From contig JBLNBZ010000113.1 of NCBI GenBank assembly GCA_050260355.1, positions 1 to 48,927 of the forward strand: a stretch of DNA of 48,927 nucleotides. The letters are read 5' to 3'. Under the pieces are notes generated by a model. It had not been told where the DNA came from. It saw only the letters and a list, made by a program, of their open reading frames with translations, and ran no database searches. The translations under genes and the position numbers were made by a program. Source of the stretch: CADEFX01 sp050260355 (GTDB lineage Bacteria > Pseudomonadota > Alphaproteobacteria > Rhizobiales > Hyphomicrobiaceae). Of the stretch, positions 9,623-18,197 are shown in pieces; the stretch's first letter is position 1, and each line of letters starts with the position of its first letter.

Positions 9623-10429
9623 TCAGTCTCCGCTGCGCAGCAGCGCGCCGCCGTCCACCGGCAAGGTAACGCCAGTGACGAAGTTGGCCTCGTCAGACGC
9701 CAAGAAGAGGGCAGCATACGCCACGTCCCAAGCCGTACCCATCTTGCCCCTGAGCGGCACGCGAGCATCGCGCTCGGCTTCCACCACCGCGCGCGGCTTG
9801 TTGAAGGTGCGCGCCCGAGTGTCGACGGCCATGGGCGTGTTCATGAGGCCAGGCAGGATGACGTTGGCGCGGATGCCGTACTCGGCGTTCTGCTTGGCGA
9901 TCATCTCGGTGAAGCCGATCATGCCGATCTTGGTCGTTTTGTAGGCGACGGTTGGGTAGGTCGAGGAAAGCGCCGCCACCGACGAGATCGAGATGATGGA
10001 GCCCGAGCGCTGCTTGCGCATGATCGGCAGCACGTGCTTCACCGCCATGATGGTGCCGCGCAGATTGATGGCGTTGACCCGGTCGAACGCCTCCTCCGTG
10101 ATATCCAGCGGATTGGCATCGCCACCGGATATGCTGACGCCGACGTTGTTGTGCAGAACGTCGATGCGGCCCCAAAGCTTCATGGCCTCGTCCACCGCGG
10201 CTTTGAGCGTCGCTTCCTTCGTCACGTCGGCCTCGAAGGCGACAGCGGTGCCGCCTTCCTTGGTGATCATATCCACCGTCTCCTTGGCGGAAGCCAGGTT
10301 GCGGTCGACGGCCAGAACCTTGGCGCCCTCGCGTGCGAACACGATCGCCGTGGCTCTGCCGTTGCCGACGCCCTCGCCCGGGTTCTGACCGGCTCCGATG
10401 ATGATCGCCGTCTTGTCCTTCAGTCGCAT
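9623..10429 (-). CDS. SDR family oxidoreductase
   Basis: A 268-residue classical-type short-chain dehydrogenase/reductase using NAD(P). The nucleotide loop is a widened version, GAGQNPGEGVGNGRA (residues 12-26), instead of the usual TGxxxGIG. The NNVG motif is at about 94-97. The catalytic set is intact: S150 in SISS, Y163 and K167 in AYKTTK. The C-terminus has the TLPVDGG stretch. The ATG at 10429 has a clear ribosome site (GAGGAAACATC). It follows the carboxymuconolactone-decarboxylase-like gene by 14 nt. A second SDR at 11019-11837 has the same widened loop, so the two are close relatives probably acting on related intermediates. The substrate is unknown. Confidence 0.9.
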   Translation of the reverse strand: MRLKDKTAIIIGAGQNPGEGVGNGRATAIVFAREGAKVLAVDRNLASAKETVDMITKEGGTAVAFEADVTKEATLKAAVDEAMKLWGRIDVLHNNVGVSISGGDANPLDITEEAFDRVNAINLRGTIMAVKHVLPIMRKQRSGSIISISSVAALSSTYPTVAYKTTKIGMIGFTEMIAKQNAEYGIRANVILPGLMNTPMAVDTRARTFNKPRAVVEAERDARVPLRGKMGTAWDVAYAALFLASDEANFVTGVTLPVDGGALLRSGD

Positions 10430-10443
10430 GATGTTTCCTCACT

Positions 10444-10995
10444 TCAATTGGCGGGCAGGGGGAACTGCTCGAGGTACTTCTTGTAGCTGTCCTCCACGTC
10501 GATCTCGAGCGTGGCGAGGATGCGCACGACGGCGCTGTAGAAGCCGATCGTGATGACGAGATCGTTGAGGTGCTCCGGGGAGAGCTCCTTCTGCAGCGCC
10601 TTGAAGCTGGCGTCAGACATTTTCATGTCGTTCGTCATCTCGCGCGCGGCCTTGCAGACGAGCTTCGCCATCGGATCGAGGTTCGACGGCTTGCCGTTGG
10701 TCTCGTCGATCAGGCCGCGGATGTCATCCGGTGACACGCCAAAGTCGTAGCCGATCTTGACGTGATGCGACCATTCGTAAGGCGAGCGCGCCAGCCACCC
10801 CACTTGCAGGATAGCAAGCTCGCGCAGGCGCGGATCGAGCGTGCTGCCGAAGCGGATATAGGTGCCGAGCGTCCGGAACGCCTTGAACCCGCCGGGGCTA
10901 TTGATGAGCGCCTTGTAGAGATTGATGTCGCGGTCGAGCAGATCCTTGTGCTCGGGGGCAAGATCCTTTTTCTCGAGGTAGGGGACTCGGGCCAT
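10444..10995 (-). CDS. Carboxymuconolactone decarboxylase family protein
   Basis: A 183-residue all-helical protein of the CMD/AhpD-like fold. The family core reads DPRLRELAILQVGWLARSPYEWSHH (about residues 54-78), with the Glu and the WSHH histidines that form the active-site pocket. The CxxC pair of AhpD peroxidases is absent, so it is not an alkylhydroperoxidase. Many such proteins sit in aromatic or cyclic-compound degradation clusters, and true gamma-carboxymuconolactone decarboxylases are shorter (about 130 residues). It lies between two SDR genes, 14 and 23 nt away, and is surely co-transcribed. Its reaction cannot be named from sequence. Confidence 0.87.
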   Translation of the reverse strand: MARVPYLEKKDLAPEHKDLLDRDINLYKALINSPGGFKAFRTLGTYIRFGSTLDPRLRELAILQVGWLARSPYEWSHHVKIGYDFGVSPDDIRGLIDETNGKPSNLDPMAKLVCKAAREMTNDMKMSDASFKALQKELSPEHLNDLVITIGFYSAVVRILATLEIDVEDSYKKYLEQFPLPAN

Positions 10996-11018
10996 CGGTC
11001 GCTAGTCCTTATCGTTGT

Positions 11019-11837
11019 TCAATGCTCTTCGCTCTCGCGGTTCGGCGACATGACGCTGACGCCGCCGTCCACCACCAGGGTCTGGCCCGTGATGTAGCGG
11101 GCCTGGTCCGACAGCAGGAAGCGCACCGCCTGCCCGATATCCCAGCCCGTGCCTTCGATTCCGAGCGGCGAGGCGCGCCGCCGCTGATCCCGTGCCTTGT
11201 CGCTCATGCCGCGGGCATACACCATCGGCGTGTAGACTGGGCCCGGCGCGACGCAGTTGACGCGGATGCCCTCGCTCGCGTGATCGACAGCCATGGCGCG
11301 CGTCAATGCTATCACCGCTCCCTTGGCGGCGGTGTAGACCGTGAGCCGTCGCGGTCTCAGCGCCGAGATCGACGAGATGTTGACGATGGCGCCGCGCCCC
11401 GCCGTCTTGATCATGGCCGGGATGGCGTACTTGGACGTGAGGAAGATCGGCTCGAGGTTGACCTTGATGACGCGGCGCCACACCTCCGGATCCTCCTCGA
11501 CAACCGACCCGCGGCTCGAGATGCCGATGTTGTTGTCCAGGAAGTCGAGACGGCCGAAGCGATCGAGTGCCGCCGTGACGGTGTCGCGACACTGCTTCTC
11601 GTCGGTGAGGTCGGCCCCATGTCCTACAGCCGTTCCGCCTTCCGCCGTGATCATCGCCGCCGTGTGCTGCGCAAGCTTGGCGTCGAGGTCGACGACCAGA
11701 ACCTTCGTGCCGGCACGCGCCAGAAGTATTGCTGCGGCGCGCCCGTTGCCGATGCCATCGCCGACGGCGCCTCCGCCTGAAACGATGGCGACCTTGCCGG
11801 CGAGGCCGGGGTCATCCTTGTAGTCTGGTGCGCTCAT
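11019..11837 (-). CDS. SDR family oxidoreductase
   Basis: A 272-residue short-chain dehydrogenase/reductase. The dinucleotide loop is SGGGAVGDGIGNGRA (residues 20-34), with the same extra residues as the SDR two genes downstream. DLD at the end of beta-2 (50-52) suggests NAD preference. The active-site residues are S156 (NISS), Y168 and K172 (VYTAAK). The C-terminal TLVVDGG is typical of the family. The start has a good ribosome site (GGAAGGAATCATC before ATG). The crotonase gene upstream ends 96 bp away, with no clear terminator between. Its role is probably oxidation of a hydroxyl group in the pathway of this cluster. Confidence 0.9.
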   Translation of the reverse strand: MSAPDYKDDPGLAGKVAIVSGGGAVGDGIGNGRAAAILLARAGTKVLVVDLDAKLAQHTAAMITAEGGTAVGHGADLTDEKQCRDTVTAALDRFGRLDFLDNNIGISSRGSVVEEDPEVWRRVIKVNLEPIFLTSKYAIPAMIKTAGRGAIVNISSISALRPRRLTVYTAAKGAVIALTRAMAVDHASEGIRVNCVAPGPVYTPMVYARGMSDKARDQRRRASPLGIEGTGWDIGQAVRFLLSDQARYITGQTLVVDGGVSVMSPNRESEEH

Positions 11838-11933
11838 GATGATTCCTTCCCAAATCCTGATCCACTATCGAGAGCCGGCGCGCCGAGTGTCCTTCCGAGG
11901 GAGGAGCGCGCGACGCACTACATCTCGCGCAGC

Positions 11934-12731
11934 TTATCGGCCGACAAAGTTCGGCACGCGGCGCTCGGCGACGGCCTTCACGCCTTCCTTGAAGTCCTCG
12001 GTAGCGCGCAGGCGCGTCTGCTCCTTGAGCTCGTGCTCCGTCGCCTTGCGCACGCGGTCGGCAAGGCCCTTGCGCATCGTCGCGCGCGTGGCCACGACGC
12101 CAAGGGGCGAGTTCTCTGCGATCTCGGCTGCCAGCTTCTGTGCTGCGCTGCGCACCTCGGCCTGGGGCACGAGAACATCTGCGAGGCCGATGCGATAGGC
12201 CTCCTCACCGCCGATGCGACGGCTGGTGTAGAACATCATCGCCGCCCGGCTTGTGCCGATGAGCTCTGGCAGCGTCGTGGTGAGCCCAAAGCCAGGATGA
12301 AAGCCGAGCCGCGTGAAGTTGGCCGCAAAGCGGGCCTCGGGGCAGGTGACGCGGAAGTCAGGCACCAGCGCGAGCCCCAGCCCGCCGCCGACCGCTGCGC
12401 CGTGGATGGCGCCTATGATCGGTTTCTTAACCTCGAACAGGCGCACCGCGTGCATATAGAGATGGCCCGAGTGCCGCAGCGCGTTCTCATCGGGCCGCCT
12501 GCCATCCTTGTCGAGCTTGCTGCCGTCGCCGAAGTTGGCGCCGGCACAGAACGCCTTACCTTGCGCTGCGAGCACAACCGCACGGCAGCCATTGTCGGCA
12601 TCGAGCGCATCCAGCGCGTCGGCGATCTGGTTGATGAGATCGAGATCGAAGAAATTGTTCGGGGGCCGTTGAATCTCGATGGTCGCAACGAAGCCCTGGC
12701 GCTCGACGCCGATATCCTTGAACGGACCCAT
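11934..12731 (-). CDS. Enoyl-CoA hydratase/isomerase (crotonase) family protein lacking both catalytic glutamates
   Basis: A 265-residue crotonase-fold protein that should bind an acyl-CoA. The first oxyanion-hole segment is GKAFCAGANFGDG (58-70) and the second is IHGAAVGGGLGLALV (109-123). Aligned to classical enoyl-CoA hydratase, the two catalytic glutamates are replaced: the GGGCELAM position reads GGGLGLAL (G119), and the PEIKIG position reads NFTRLG (F139). It is therefore unlikely to be a simple hydratase. Isomerase, hydrolase, C-C lyase or dehalogenase-type chemistry on the same fold is more plausible. ATG 12731 is chosen over 12788 because the extension is not family-like and GGAGAAG sits just upstream. 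Confidence 0.88.
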   Translation of the reverse strand: MGPFKDIGVERQGFVATIEIQRPPNNFFDLDLINQIADALDALDADNGCRAVVLAAQGKAFCAGANFGDGSKLDKDGRRPDENALRHSGHLYMHAVRLFEVKKPIIGAIHGAAVGGGLGLALVPDFRVTCPEARFAANFTRLGFHPGFGLTTTLPELIGTSRAAMMFYTSRRIGGEEAYRIGLADVLVPQAEVRSAAQKLAAEIAENSPLGVVATRATMRKGLADRVRKATEHELKEQTRLRATEDFKEGVKAVAERRVPNFVGR

Positions 12732-12848
12732 GTGTCTTCTCCATCTATCCCGGTGCCATCTCGGGTTTTGCGCCCGAATCTCACCCAACCGCGAGCCTGG
12801 CCGCGACCTCGCGAATCTTCCCTTTCGGCCCCTTCGGCGCGCCTAAGC

Positions 12849-15002
12849 TCACGAGCGTGCCCGCTTCACGATCAAGGCATCGACCACGGTCGCGCCTTGG
12901 CCTGCCGCATGTACGATAACAGGATTGAGATCGATCTCGGCGATCTGGTCAGCGTGATCGGCCGCAAATTGGGACAGCCGCACGATAGCGTCCACGAGCG
13001 CCTCGATGTCGGCGGCCGGCTCTCCACGGTGGGCGCCCAGCAGCGGCGCACCCTTGAGGCGCCCGACCAGATCGCGCGCCGCCTCGGCGCTTAGCGGTAC
13101 CGGCGCGAACACCACGTCCTTCAGCACCTCGACGTGGATTCCGCCGATGCCGAGCATCAGCATCGGCCCGAACACCTCGTCGCGATTGATGCCGAGGATC
13201 ACCTCGCGTCCCGGCGGGGCCATCGGCTGCACCAGCACGCCGTCGATCTTGGCGGCAGGAGCGTACCGTTTGGCGTTCTGCAATACGCGCTCGTAAGCCG
13301 AGGCGACCTCATCCGAGGTGGCGAGCCTGAGCGCGACCGCGCCGGCGTCCGTCTTGTGCAGGATATCCGGCGACTGCACCTTGAGCGCGACCGGCCGCTT
13401 CAACGCCTTGAATGCGGCCACGGCCTCATCGGCAGACTTCGCCAGATGGTCCTCGCTCTTGCCAATGCCGTAGGCAGCGAGCAGAGGCTTCGACTGGGCT
13501 TCCGTCAGCACCTGCCCCGCGCGGCGCAGGGTCGCTGCAACCTGCTCCCGTTGCGCAGTGGCGCTGCCGCTGTGCACCTCATGTGCTGCGAGGAACCGCT
13601 GGCGCGTGGCATTGTATTGCGCCATCGCAGCGAGCGAGCTGACGCAGTTGCGCATGTTGGTGAAGACCGGGAAGCCCGTTTCCGCCAGCGTGGAGATCGT
13701 CTGCGCTACAGGCAGCGTATAGCTCCACATGAGGATCGGCTTGCGGGTCTGCCGCTTGACCCGGATCAGCGTCTCGCGCTCATCGGCGACCCGCTGGCCG
13801 GCCCGCCCGCTCATGATCACGATGACGCTGTCGATGGCGGGGGACTCCATCACCAGATCGGCCATGCCGGCATAGCCGAGCTTGTGGATCGCCTGCGCCG
13901 TGCCGTCGATGGGGTTTTGCGAGGTGCCGTAGGACGGTAGATGCGCGTCGATGCGCTTGCGTGTTGCGGCATCGATCTCGGGCACCTCCAGGCCGGCAGT
14001 AATGCAGGCATCTGCCATCCAGCCGCCGCCCCCTCCTGATGCTGTGCAAATCGCCACGCGTCGGCCTTGCGGCAGCCGCGAGCCCCACGCGAGGAAGCTT
14101 TGCGCGATGTCGACCATCTCTTCCAGATCGCGGCCTTCGATGAGACCGTAGTGGCGAGCCATGGCCTGGAAAGTCGCATAGGAGCCCGCCATTGCCGCAG
14201 TGTGTGAAGCTGCTGCGCGCCGGCCGGCGTCGGACTGGCCGATCTTGTTGACGATGATCGGCTTGCCGGCCCTCAGCGCTTTCTCGCTGGCCCGCCGGAA
14301 CGTTTCGGATGTCTTGATGTCCTCGAGCAGCAAGAGGAACGCGTCGGTCCGACCCTCGTCGAGCAAGTGCTCGACGACGTCGAACGTCTCCAGGCACGCC
14401 TCGTTGCCGGTGGTGACGATGTAGTTGAAGGCCATCTCCTTCGGGCGACCTCGGTCGAAGAAGGCAAAGCCCATCCCTCCGCTCTGCGCGATCACCGCGA
14501 CGCGGCCGTTGCCGCGGAACGCCGGCAGGAGCGGCGTCTCGGACGGGGTAACGGCGGGGCTGAAGGTCGGGCAAAGGGCCGCCTCCAGGTTCGCGAAGCC
14601 CTCCGAGTTCGGCCCCATGACCGCCATGCCGTAGCGCTTGGCGATGTTGCGCACCTCGTCCTGCAAGCTCAAGCCCGCTTCACCCGGCTCCTCGGCAAAG
14701 CCCGAGCTGATGACGATGGCGGATCTGGCGCCCGCCCGGCCGCAGCGCACCAGCTCCTCGGGCACGAATTTCGCAGGAATGATGAGGACGGCGAGGTCGA
14801 CCGGTCCCGGCACGTCGCCGATGCTCGGATAGGCCCTCAGACCCTGCACCTCGGCATGGCTGCGGCTGACCGGATAGATAGAGCCGGCGTAAGGATGCGC
14901 GCGCATGATCTCGAGGATGCGGCCGCGCAGGCCTTGACCCTCGGGCGCCGCACCAATGATGGCCACGGACTTCGGCGACAGCAGTGGACGCAAATCGGAC
15001 AT
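12849..15002 (-). CDS. ADP-forming acyl-CoA synthetase (acetate--CoA ligase family)
   Basis: A 717-residue fused NDP-forming acyl-CoA ligase, which activates a carboxylic acid to its CoA thioester through a phospho-histidine intermediate. The CoA-binding Rossmann domain occupies about 1-130 (SPKSVAIIGAAPEGQGLRGRILEIM). A succinyl-CoA-ligase-like domain follows, with the presumed phospho-acceptor His267 in AASHTAAMAGSYATF. The C-terminal third is an ATP-grasp domain (KSEDHLAKSADEAVAAFKALKRPVALKVQSPDILHKTDAGAV is its start, ending EIDLNPV). The domain order and length match the single-chain bacterial form. It starts 4 nt after the acyl-CoA dehydrogenase stop. The presumed job is to make the CoA ester used by the neighbouring enzymes. 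Confidence 0.9.
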   Translation of the reverse strand: MSDLRPLLSPKSVAIIGAAPEGQGLRGRILEIMRAHPYAGSIYPVSRSHAEVQGLRAYPSIGDVPGPVDLAVLIIPAKFVPEELVRCGRAGARSAIVISSGFAEEPGEAGLSLQDEVRNIAKRYGMAVMGPNSEGFANLEAALCPTFSPAVTPSETPLLPAFRGNGRVAVIAQSGGMGFAFFDRGRPKEMAFNYIVTTGNEACLETFDVVEHLLDEGRTDAFLLLLEDIKTSETFRRASEKALRAGKPIIVNKIGQSDAGRRAAASHTAAMAGSYATFQAMARHYGLIEGRDLEEMVDIAQSFLAWGSRLPQGRRVAICTASGGGGGWMADACITAGLEVPEIDAATRKRIDAHLPSYGTSQNPIDGTAQAIHKLGYAGMADLVMESPAIDSVIVIMSGRAGQRVADERETLIRVKRQTRKPILMWSYTLPVAQTISTLAETGFPVFTNMRNCVSSLAAMAQYNATRQRFLAAHEVHSGSATAQREQVAATLRRAGQVLTEAQSKPLLAAYGIGKSEDHLAKSADEAVAAFKALKRPVALKVQSPDILHKTDAGAVALRLATSDEVASAYERVLQNAKRYAPAAKIDGVLVQPMAPPGREVILGINRDEVFGPMLMLGIGGIHVEVLKDVVFAPVPLSAEAARDLVGRLKGAPLLGAHRGEPAADIEALVDAIVRLSQFAADHADQIAEIDLNPVIVHAAGQGATVVDALIVKRARS

Positions 15003-15006
15003 GGGG

Positions 15007-16170
15007 TCAGCGCAGCCCCAGTCCGCGCGCGATGATGCCGCGCAGGACCTCCGTGGTTCCGCCTTGGATGGTCAGCTTGGGCGCGATCACGGTCGCAAAC
15101 GCCAGCTGCTCCTCGAAAGTGGCGCGGTTGGCAATCTCGTCCGTGTCGACGAAGGCCGCCAGCTCTCGCACTCGGCCCGGCAGCTTCTGCTCCCACACCG
15201 TGCCCAGATCCTTCACGATGGAACCTTCCACCACCGGCTCTTTGCCGGCCTGGAGCATGCCGTTCACCGACACCGACATGCGCCGCAATGTATGCACTTG
15301 CGCCACCAACCGGCCCAGGCCTTCGGCGGCTCTGAGGTCCGGTGTGGACCCCAGCATGCGCACCAGCTCGATCAGCGTATAGAACGTCTCGAGGAACCTC
15401 TCAGGCCCGCTGCGCTCGTAGGCGAGCTCGCTGGTTGCCTGCTTCCAGGCACCGTCGATCTCGCCCAGCACATGATCGTCGGGAATAAACGTGTCCGTGA
15501 ACACGACCTCGTTGAAGTCGTGCTGGCCGCTGATCTGATGAATCGGATTGATCTGGATGCCGCGAGCCTTCATGTCGACGAGGAACTGGGTCAGTCCGTG
15601 GCGGCGGTTCTCCTTGGTCGGCGGCGAGGTGCGGAACAGGCCGAGCATGTAATCGGCCTGATGCGCGTTGCTGGTCCAGATCTTGGTGCCGTTCACGAGA
15701 TAGCCGCCGTCGACCTTGGTCGCTTTGGTTTTGGCTGCAAAGAGATCCGAGCCCGACCCCGGCTCGCTCATGCCGATGGCGAAGCAGACCTCACCTCGGC
15801 AGATCCGCGGCAGAATATCGGCCTTGATGCGCTCGGGCGCGTACTTGAGCAGGATCGGCCCGCTCTGCCGGTCGGCCACGAAATGCAGGCGCACCGGCGC
15901 GTTGGCGACGCGAAACTCCTCGGTGACGACGTAGCGCTCCAGGAAGCTGCGCTCCTGTCCCCCATACTTCTTGGGCCACGTCAGGCCAATCCAGCCTTTT
16001 TCGCCGACCTTGCGGCTGAACTCGCGATTGAACGTCTCGGTGTGGATGGAGCGGTCGGGGCTGAACGTGCCGGCGGCGATTTCTTGTGCGAGGAAAGCGC
16101 GCACCTCCTGCCGCAGCGCCTCGCATTCCTCGGGCAGCCGGATTTGGTCGAAGCGGAGAGCAGTCGTCAT
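15007..16170 (-). CDS. Acyl-CoA dehydrogenase, presumed catalytic subunit
   Basis: A 387-residue FAD-dependent acyl-CoA dehydrogenase. FAD- and substrate-binding signatures are clear: CFAIGMSEPGSGSDL (129-143) and YLVNGTKIWTSNAHQADY (157-174). At the C-terminus the usual YEGT is replaced by QGGTTEV, so the Glu used by medium-chain enzymes is absent. A Glu in helix G (E252 in LAYERSG) sits where isovaleryl- and long-chain-type enzymes keep their base. A second, shorter acyl-CoA dehydrogenase gene lies 27 nt upstream, so the two probably form a heteromer, as described for steroid side-chain enzymes. The ATG at 16170 is the only good start. Confidence 0.92.
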   Translation of the reverse strand: MTTALRFDQIRLPEECEALRQEVRAFLAQEIAAGTFSPDRSIHTETFNREFSRKVGEKGWIGLTWPKKYGGQERSFLERYVVTEEFRVANAPVRLHFVADRQSGPILLKYAPERIKADILPRICRGEVCFAIGMSEPGSGSDLFAAKTKATKVDGGYLVNGTKIWTSNAHQADYMLGLFRTSPPTKENRRHGLTQFLVDMKARGIQINPIHQISGQHDFNEVVFTDTFIPDDHVLGEIDGAWKQATSELAYERSGPERFLETFYTLIELVRMLGSTPDLRAAEGLGRLVAQVHTLRRMSVSVNGMLQAGKEPVVEGSIVKDLGTVWEQKLPGRVRELAAFVDTDEIANRATFEEQLAFATVIAPKLTIQGGTTEVLRGIIARGLGLR

Positions 16171-16197
16171 ACGTGTTCATCCAGACTCTTGCGCGGC

Positions 16198-17319
16198 TCA
16201 GCGTGAGGCGAGCAGCGGCCAAAGCTCGTCGGCGCCGCGCCTGGCCACGGCGTTGCCGAGCGCGACAGCCCAGTGGCTCTCGTTGCCGAAATCGTCGCGC
16301 CAGGCCAGCATCCGCAGCGTGAAGCGATGCAGAATGTATTCCTTGGTGAAGCCGATGGCGCCGTGCACCTGATGGGCGATGGCCGAGCCCTCCTGTGCCG
16401 CCTCGGAGCACCTGATCTTGGCCGACGCCGCCTCCAGGAAAAAGCCATCGTCGAACCTGCCTTCGCGTGCAATCGCGTCGGCCGCCGACCCGGAGGCGGT
16501 CAAGGCAGCGGAGACCTCGCCGGCGAGCCGGGCCAGATTGTGCTGCACGGCCTGGAACTTGGCGATCGGGCGCTCGAAGGCAACGCGCTCGTTGGCGTAG
16601 CGCACGGCGATGCCGAGAATCGCCTCGAGCGCTCCTGCGGTCTGCACAGCGCGCGCAGTGCAGCCCATCAGCATGAGCGCGGTCTGGTCGAGGTGGGACG
16701 GCGCGGCAGAGATGGCGAGCGGCTTCACGCGATCGAGTCTGATGTCGCACTGTGCATCGCCCGCGAGGTTGCGGCCGGCTGTAACGTTGCACCGGCTTGC
16801 CTCCACCAGCGCTACGCTGGCGCCCCCCGCCGCATGCGCCAGGACCGCAAAATGCTTCGCGTCGCTCGCGAAAGGGATGCTTCGCGCGCGGCCGGAGAGC
16901 GTGCCGCCGGGGTCGAGCACGATGCGGTCGCCAGGTCGTGCGGGCGCCACGGTCATGGGCCCGCGGGGTGCGGCGATACCGGCTTCCGACAGCAGCCATC
17001 CGGCGAGCAGCGTCTCGGCGATCGGCACCGCGGCGGCGAACCTCCCCGCCACTCCCAGAACCTCGAAGCCGTCGCCCAGGCCTGCGCCTGCGCCGCCGAG
17101 GCTATCCGGCACCCAGGCGAGCGTCAGGCCAGCGTCTTCCAGCGCCTGCCAAAGCGGCAGCTGCCACTCGGCTGATTTTGCACTGTTGATGGTTTGAGGG
17201 TCCGCCAGATCGGCGAAGATGCGCGCCGCCGTCTCGGTGACAATGCTACCACTCTCGCTCACGCGTTTCCCGTCCGAGTTGTCCAGGAGCGCGCCCAAAA
17301 GCGCATCCGTATTGTCCAA
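16198..17319 (-). CDS. Acyl-CoA dehydrogenase family protein, presumed non-catalytic partner subunit
   Basis: A 373-residue member of the acyl-CoA dehydrogenase family with a degenerate N-terminal half. The C-terminal domain is clear: ANERVAFERPIAKFQAVQHNLARL and then HQVHGAIGFTKEYILHRFTLRMLAWRDDFG. Neither base position holds Glu: helix G reads CTARAVQTAGALE and the C-terminal site has Gly in place of the YEGT Glu. This fits the structural half of a two-gene dehydrogenase. The frame opens with TTG at 17319, 2 nt after the amidohydrolase stop. A GTG at 17262 is an alternative start. Confidence 0.85.
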   Translation of the reverse strand: MDNTDALLGALLDNSDGKRVSESGSIVTETAARIFADLADPQTINSAKSAEWQLPLWQALEDAGLTLAWVPDSLGGAGAGLGDGFEVLGVAGRFAAAVPIAETLLAGWLLSEAGIAAPRGPMTVAPARPGDRIVLDPGGTLSGRARSIPFASDAKHFAVLAHAAGGASVALVEASRCNVTAGRNLAGDAQCDIRLDRVKPLAISAAPSHLDQTALMLMGCTARAVQTAGALEAILGIAVRYANERVAFERPIAKFQAVQHNLARLAGEVSAALTASGSAADAIAREGRFDDGFFLEAASAKIRCSEAAQEGSAIAHQVHGAIGFTKEYILHRFTLRMLAWRDDFGNESHWAVALGNAVARRGADELWPLLASR

Positions 17320-17321
17320 AC

Positions 17322-18197
17322 CTATGGTGCGGGGAAGTCATAGAGCTTGCAAGCGTTCTCGACCAGGATGCGATGCCGCGTCGGCTCATCAGGTACCCAT
17401 TCGAGGAGCAGGTCGAGCAGCTCGCCGTCGTCCGGCATCACGCCCTGGTTATAGTTGATGTGCGGCCAGTCGCTCCCCCAGACCAACCGCTCCGGGTTCC
17501 GTTTGACGAGCTCGCGTGCGAAGGGAAGCGTGTCTTTATAGGGCATGCGATAGCACCGGGAGAACCGCATGGGCCCGGATAGCTTCACCCAGACTTTGCC
17601 GCTGTCGAGCATGCGCAGGAGGGCCTGGAACCCTGCACTATGGATGCCGAGGTGGGCCGGCACGCGACCCATGTGATCGATGACGATGTCGGTTGGTAGC
17701 GCAAGCAGGGCCGGGGCCATGTCGGCGAGCTCGGCTCCTTCCAGCAGGAACTGAGAGTGCCACCCGCGGTCGGCGATACGCGCCACCAGCGCGGTATTAA
17801 GGCGCGGTGCATGCGCATAGGTGGCAACGCTGGTGAAGCGCACGCCGCGCACCCCGAGCTTGTGCATGCGATCGAGCTCGGCGTTGCTCACGTCCGCCGG
17901 GGGCACGGCGATGGCGCGAAATCGGTCAGGATAAGCGGCCAGCGTGTCGAGCGTGCGCGCATTGTTGAGGCCGAGAGCGGTCGGATGGATGATGACCGCG
18001 CGGGAAAGGCCGAGCGTGCTCTGCCAGGCAATATAGGTCTCGGGCAGGGCGTCACGTGAATGGTAGGCCGCGTTGGCTGCAAAGGGATACTTGTCGGCCG
18101 GCCCGAAGATGTGAATGTGACTGTCGCACGCCCCCGGCGGACACTTCAGCTTCGGCTTGCTGGGATTTGCGACCGGGGGGTTCGACATGATCGGCAT
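17322..18197 (-). CDS. Amidohydrolase family protein (2-pyrone-4,6-dicarboxylate lactonase-like)
   Basis: A 291-residue TIM-barrel metal-dependent hydrolase of the amidohydrolase_2 group that includes 2-pyrone-4,6-dicarboxylate lactonase, sulfomuconolactonase and sugar-acid lactonases. The metal motif DSHIHIFGP is at 25-33. The barrel continues with SRAVIIHPTALGLNN, GVRGVRFTSVA, VIDHMGRVPA (conserved His), VWVKLSGPMRFS and the catalytic Asp in ERLVWGSDWPHINY. The start ATG has GAGGAAC eight bases upstream. It is the first gene of the tight group that continues into the two dehydrogenases and the CoA ligase. It probably opens a lactone or ring ester; the exact substrate is unknown. Confidence 0.89.
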   Translation of the reverse strand: MPIMSNPPVANPSKPKLKCPPGACDSHIHIFGPADKYPFAANAAYHSRDALPETYIAWQSTLGLSRAVIIHPTALGLNNARTLDTLAAYPDRFRAIAVPPADVSNAELDRMHKLGVRGVRFTSVATYAHAPRLNTALVARIADRGWHSQFLLEGAELADMAPALLALPTDIVIDHMGRVPAHLGIHSAGFQALLRMLDSGKVWVKLSGPMRFSRCYRMPYKDTLPFARELVKRNPERLVWGSDWPHINYNQGVMPDDGELLDLLLEWVPDEPTRHRILVENACKLYDFPAP

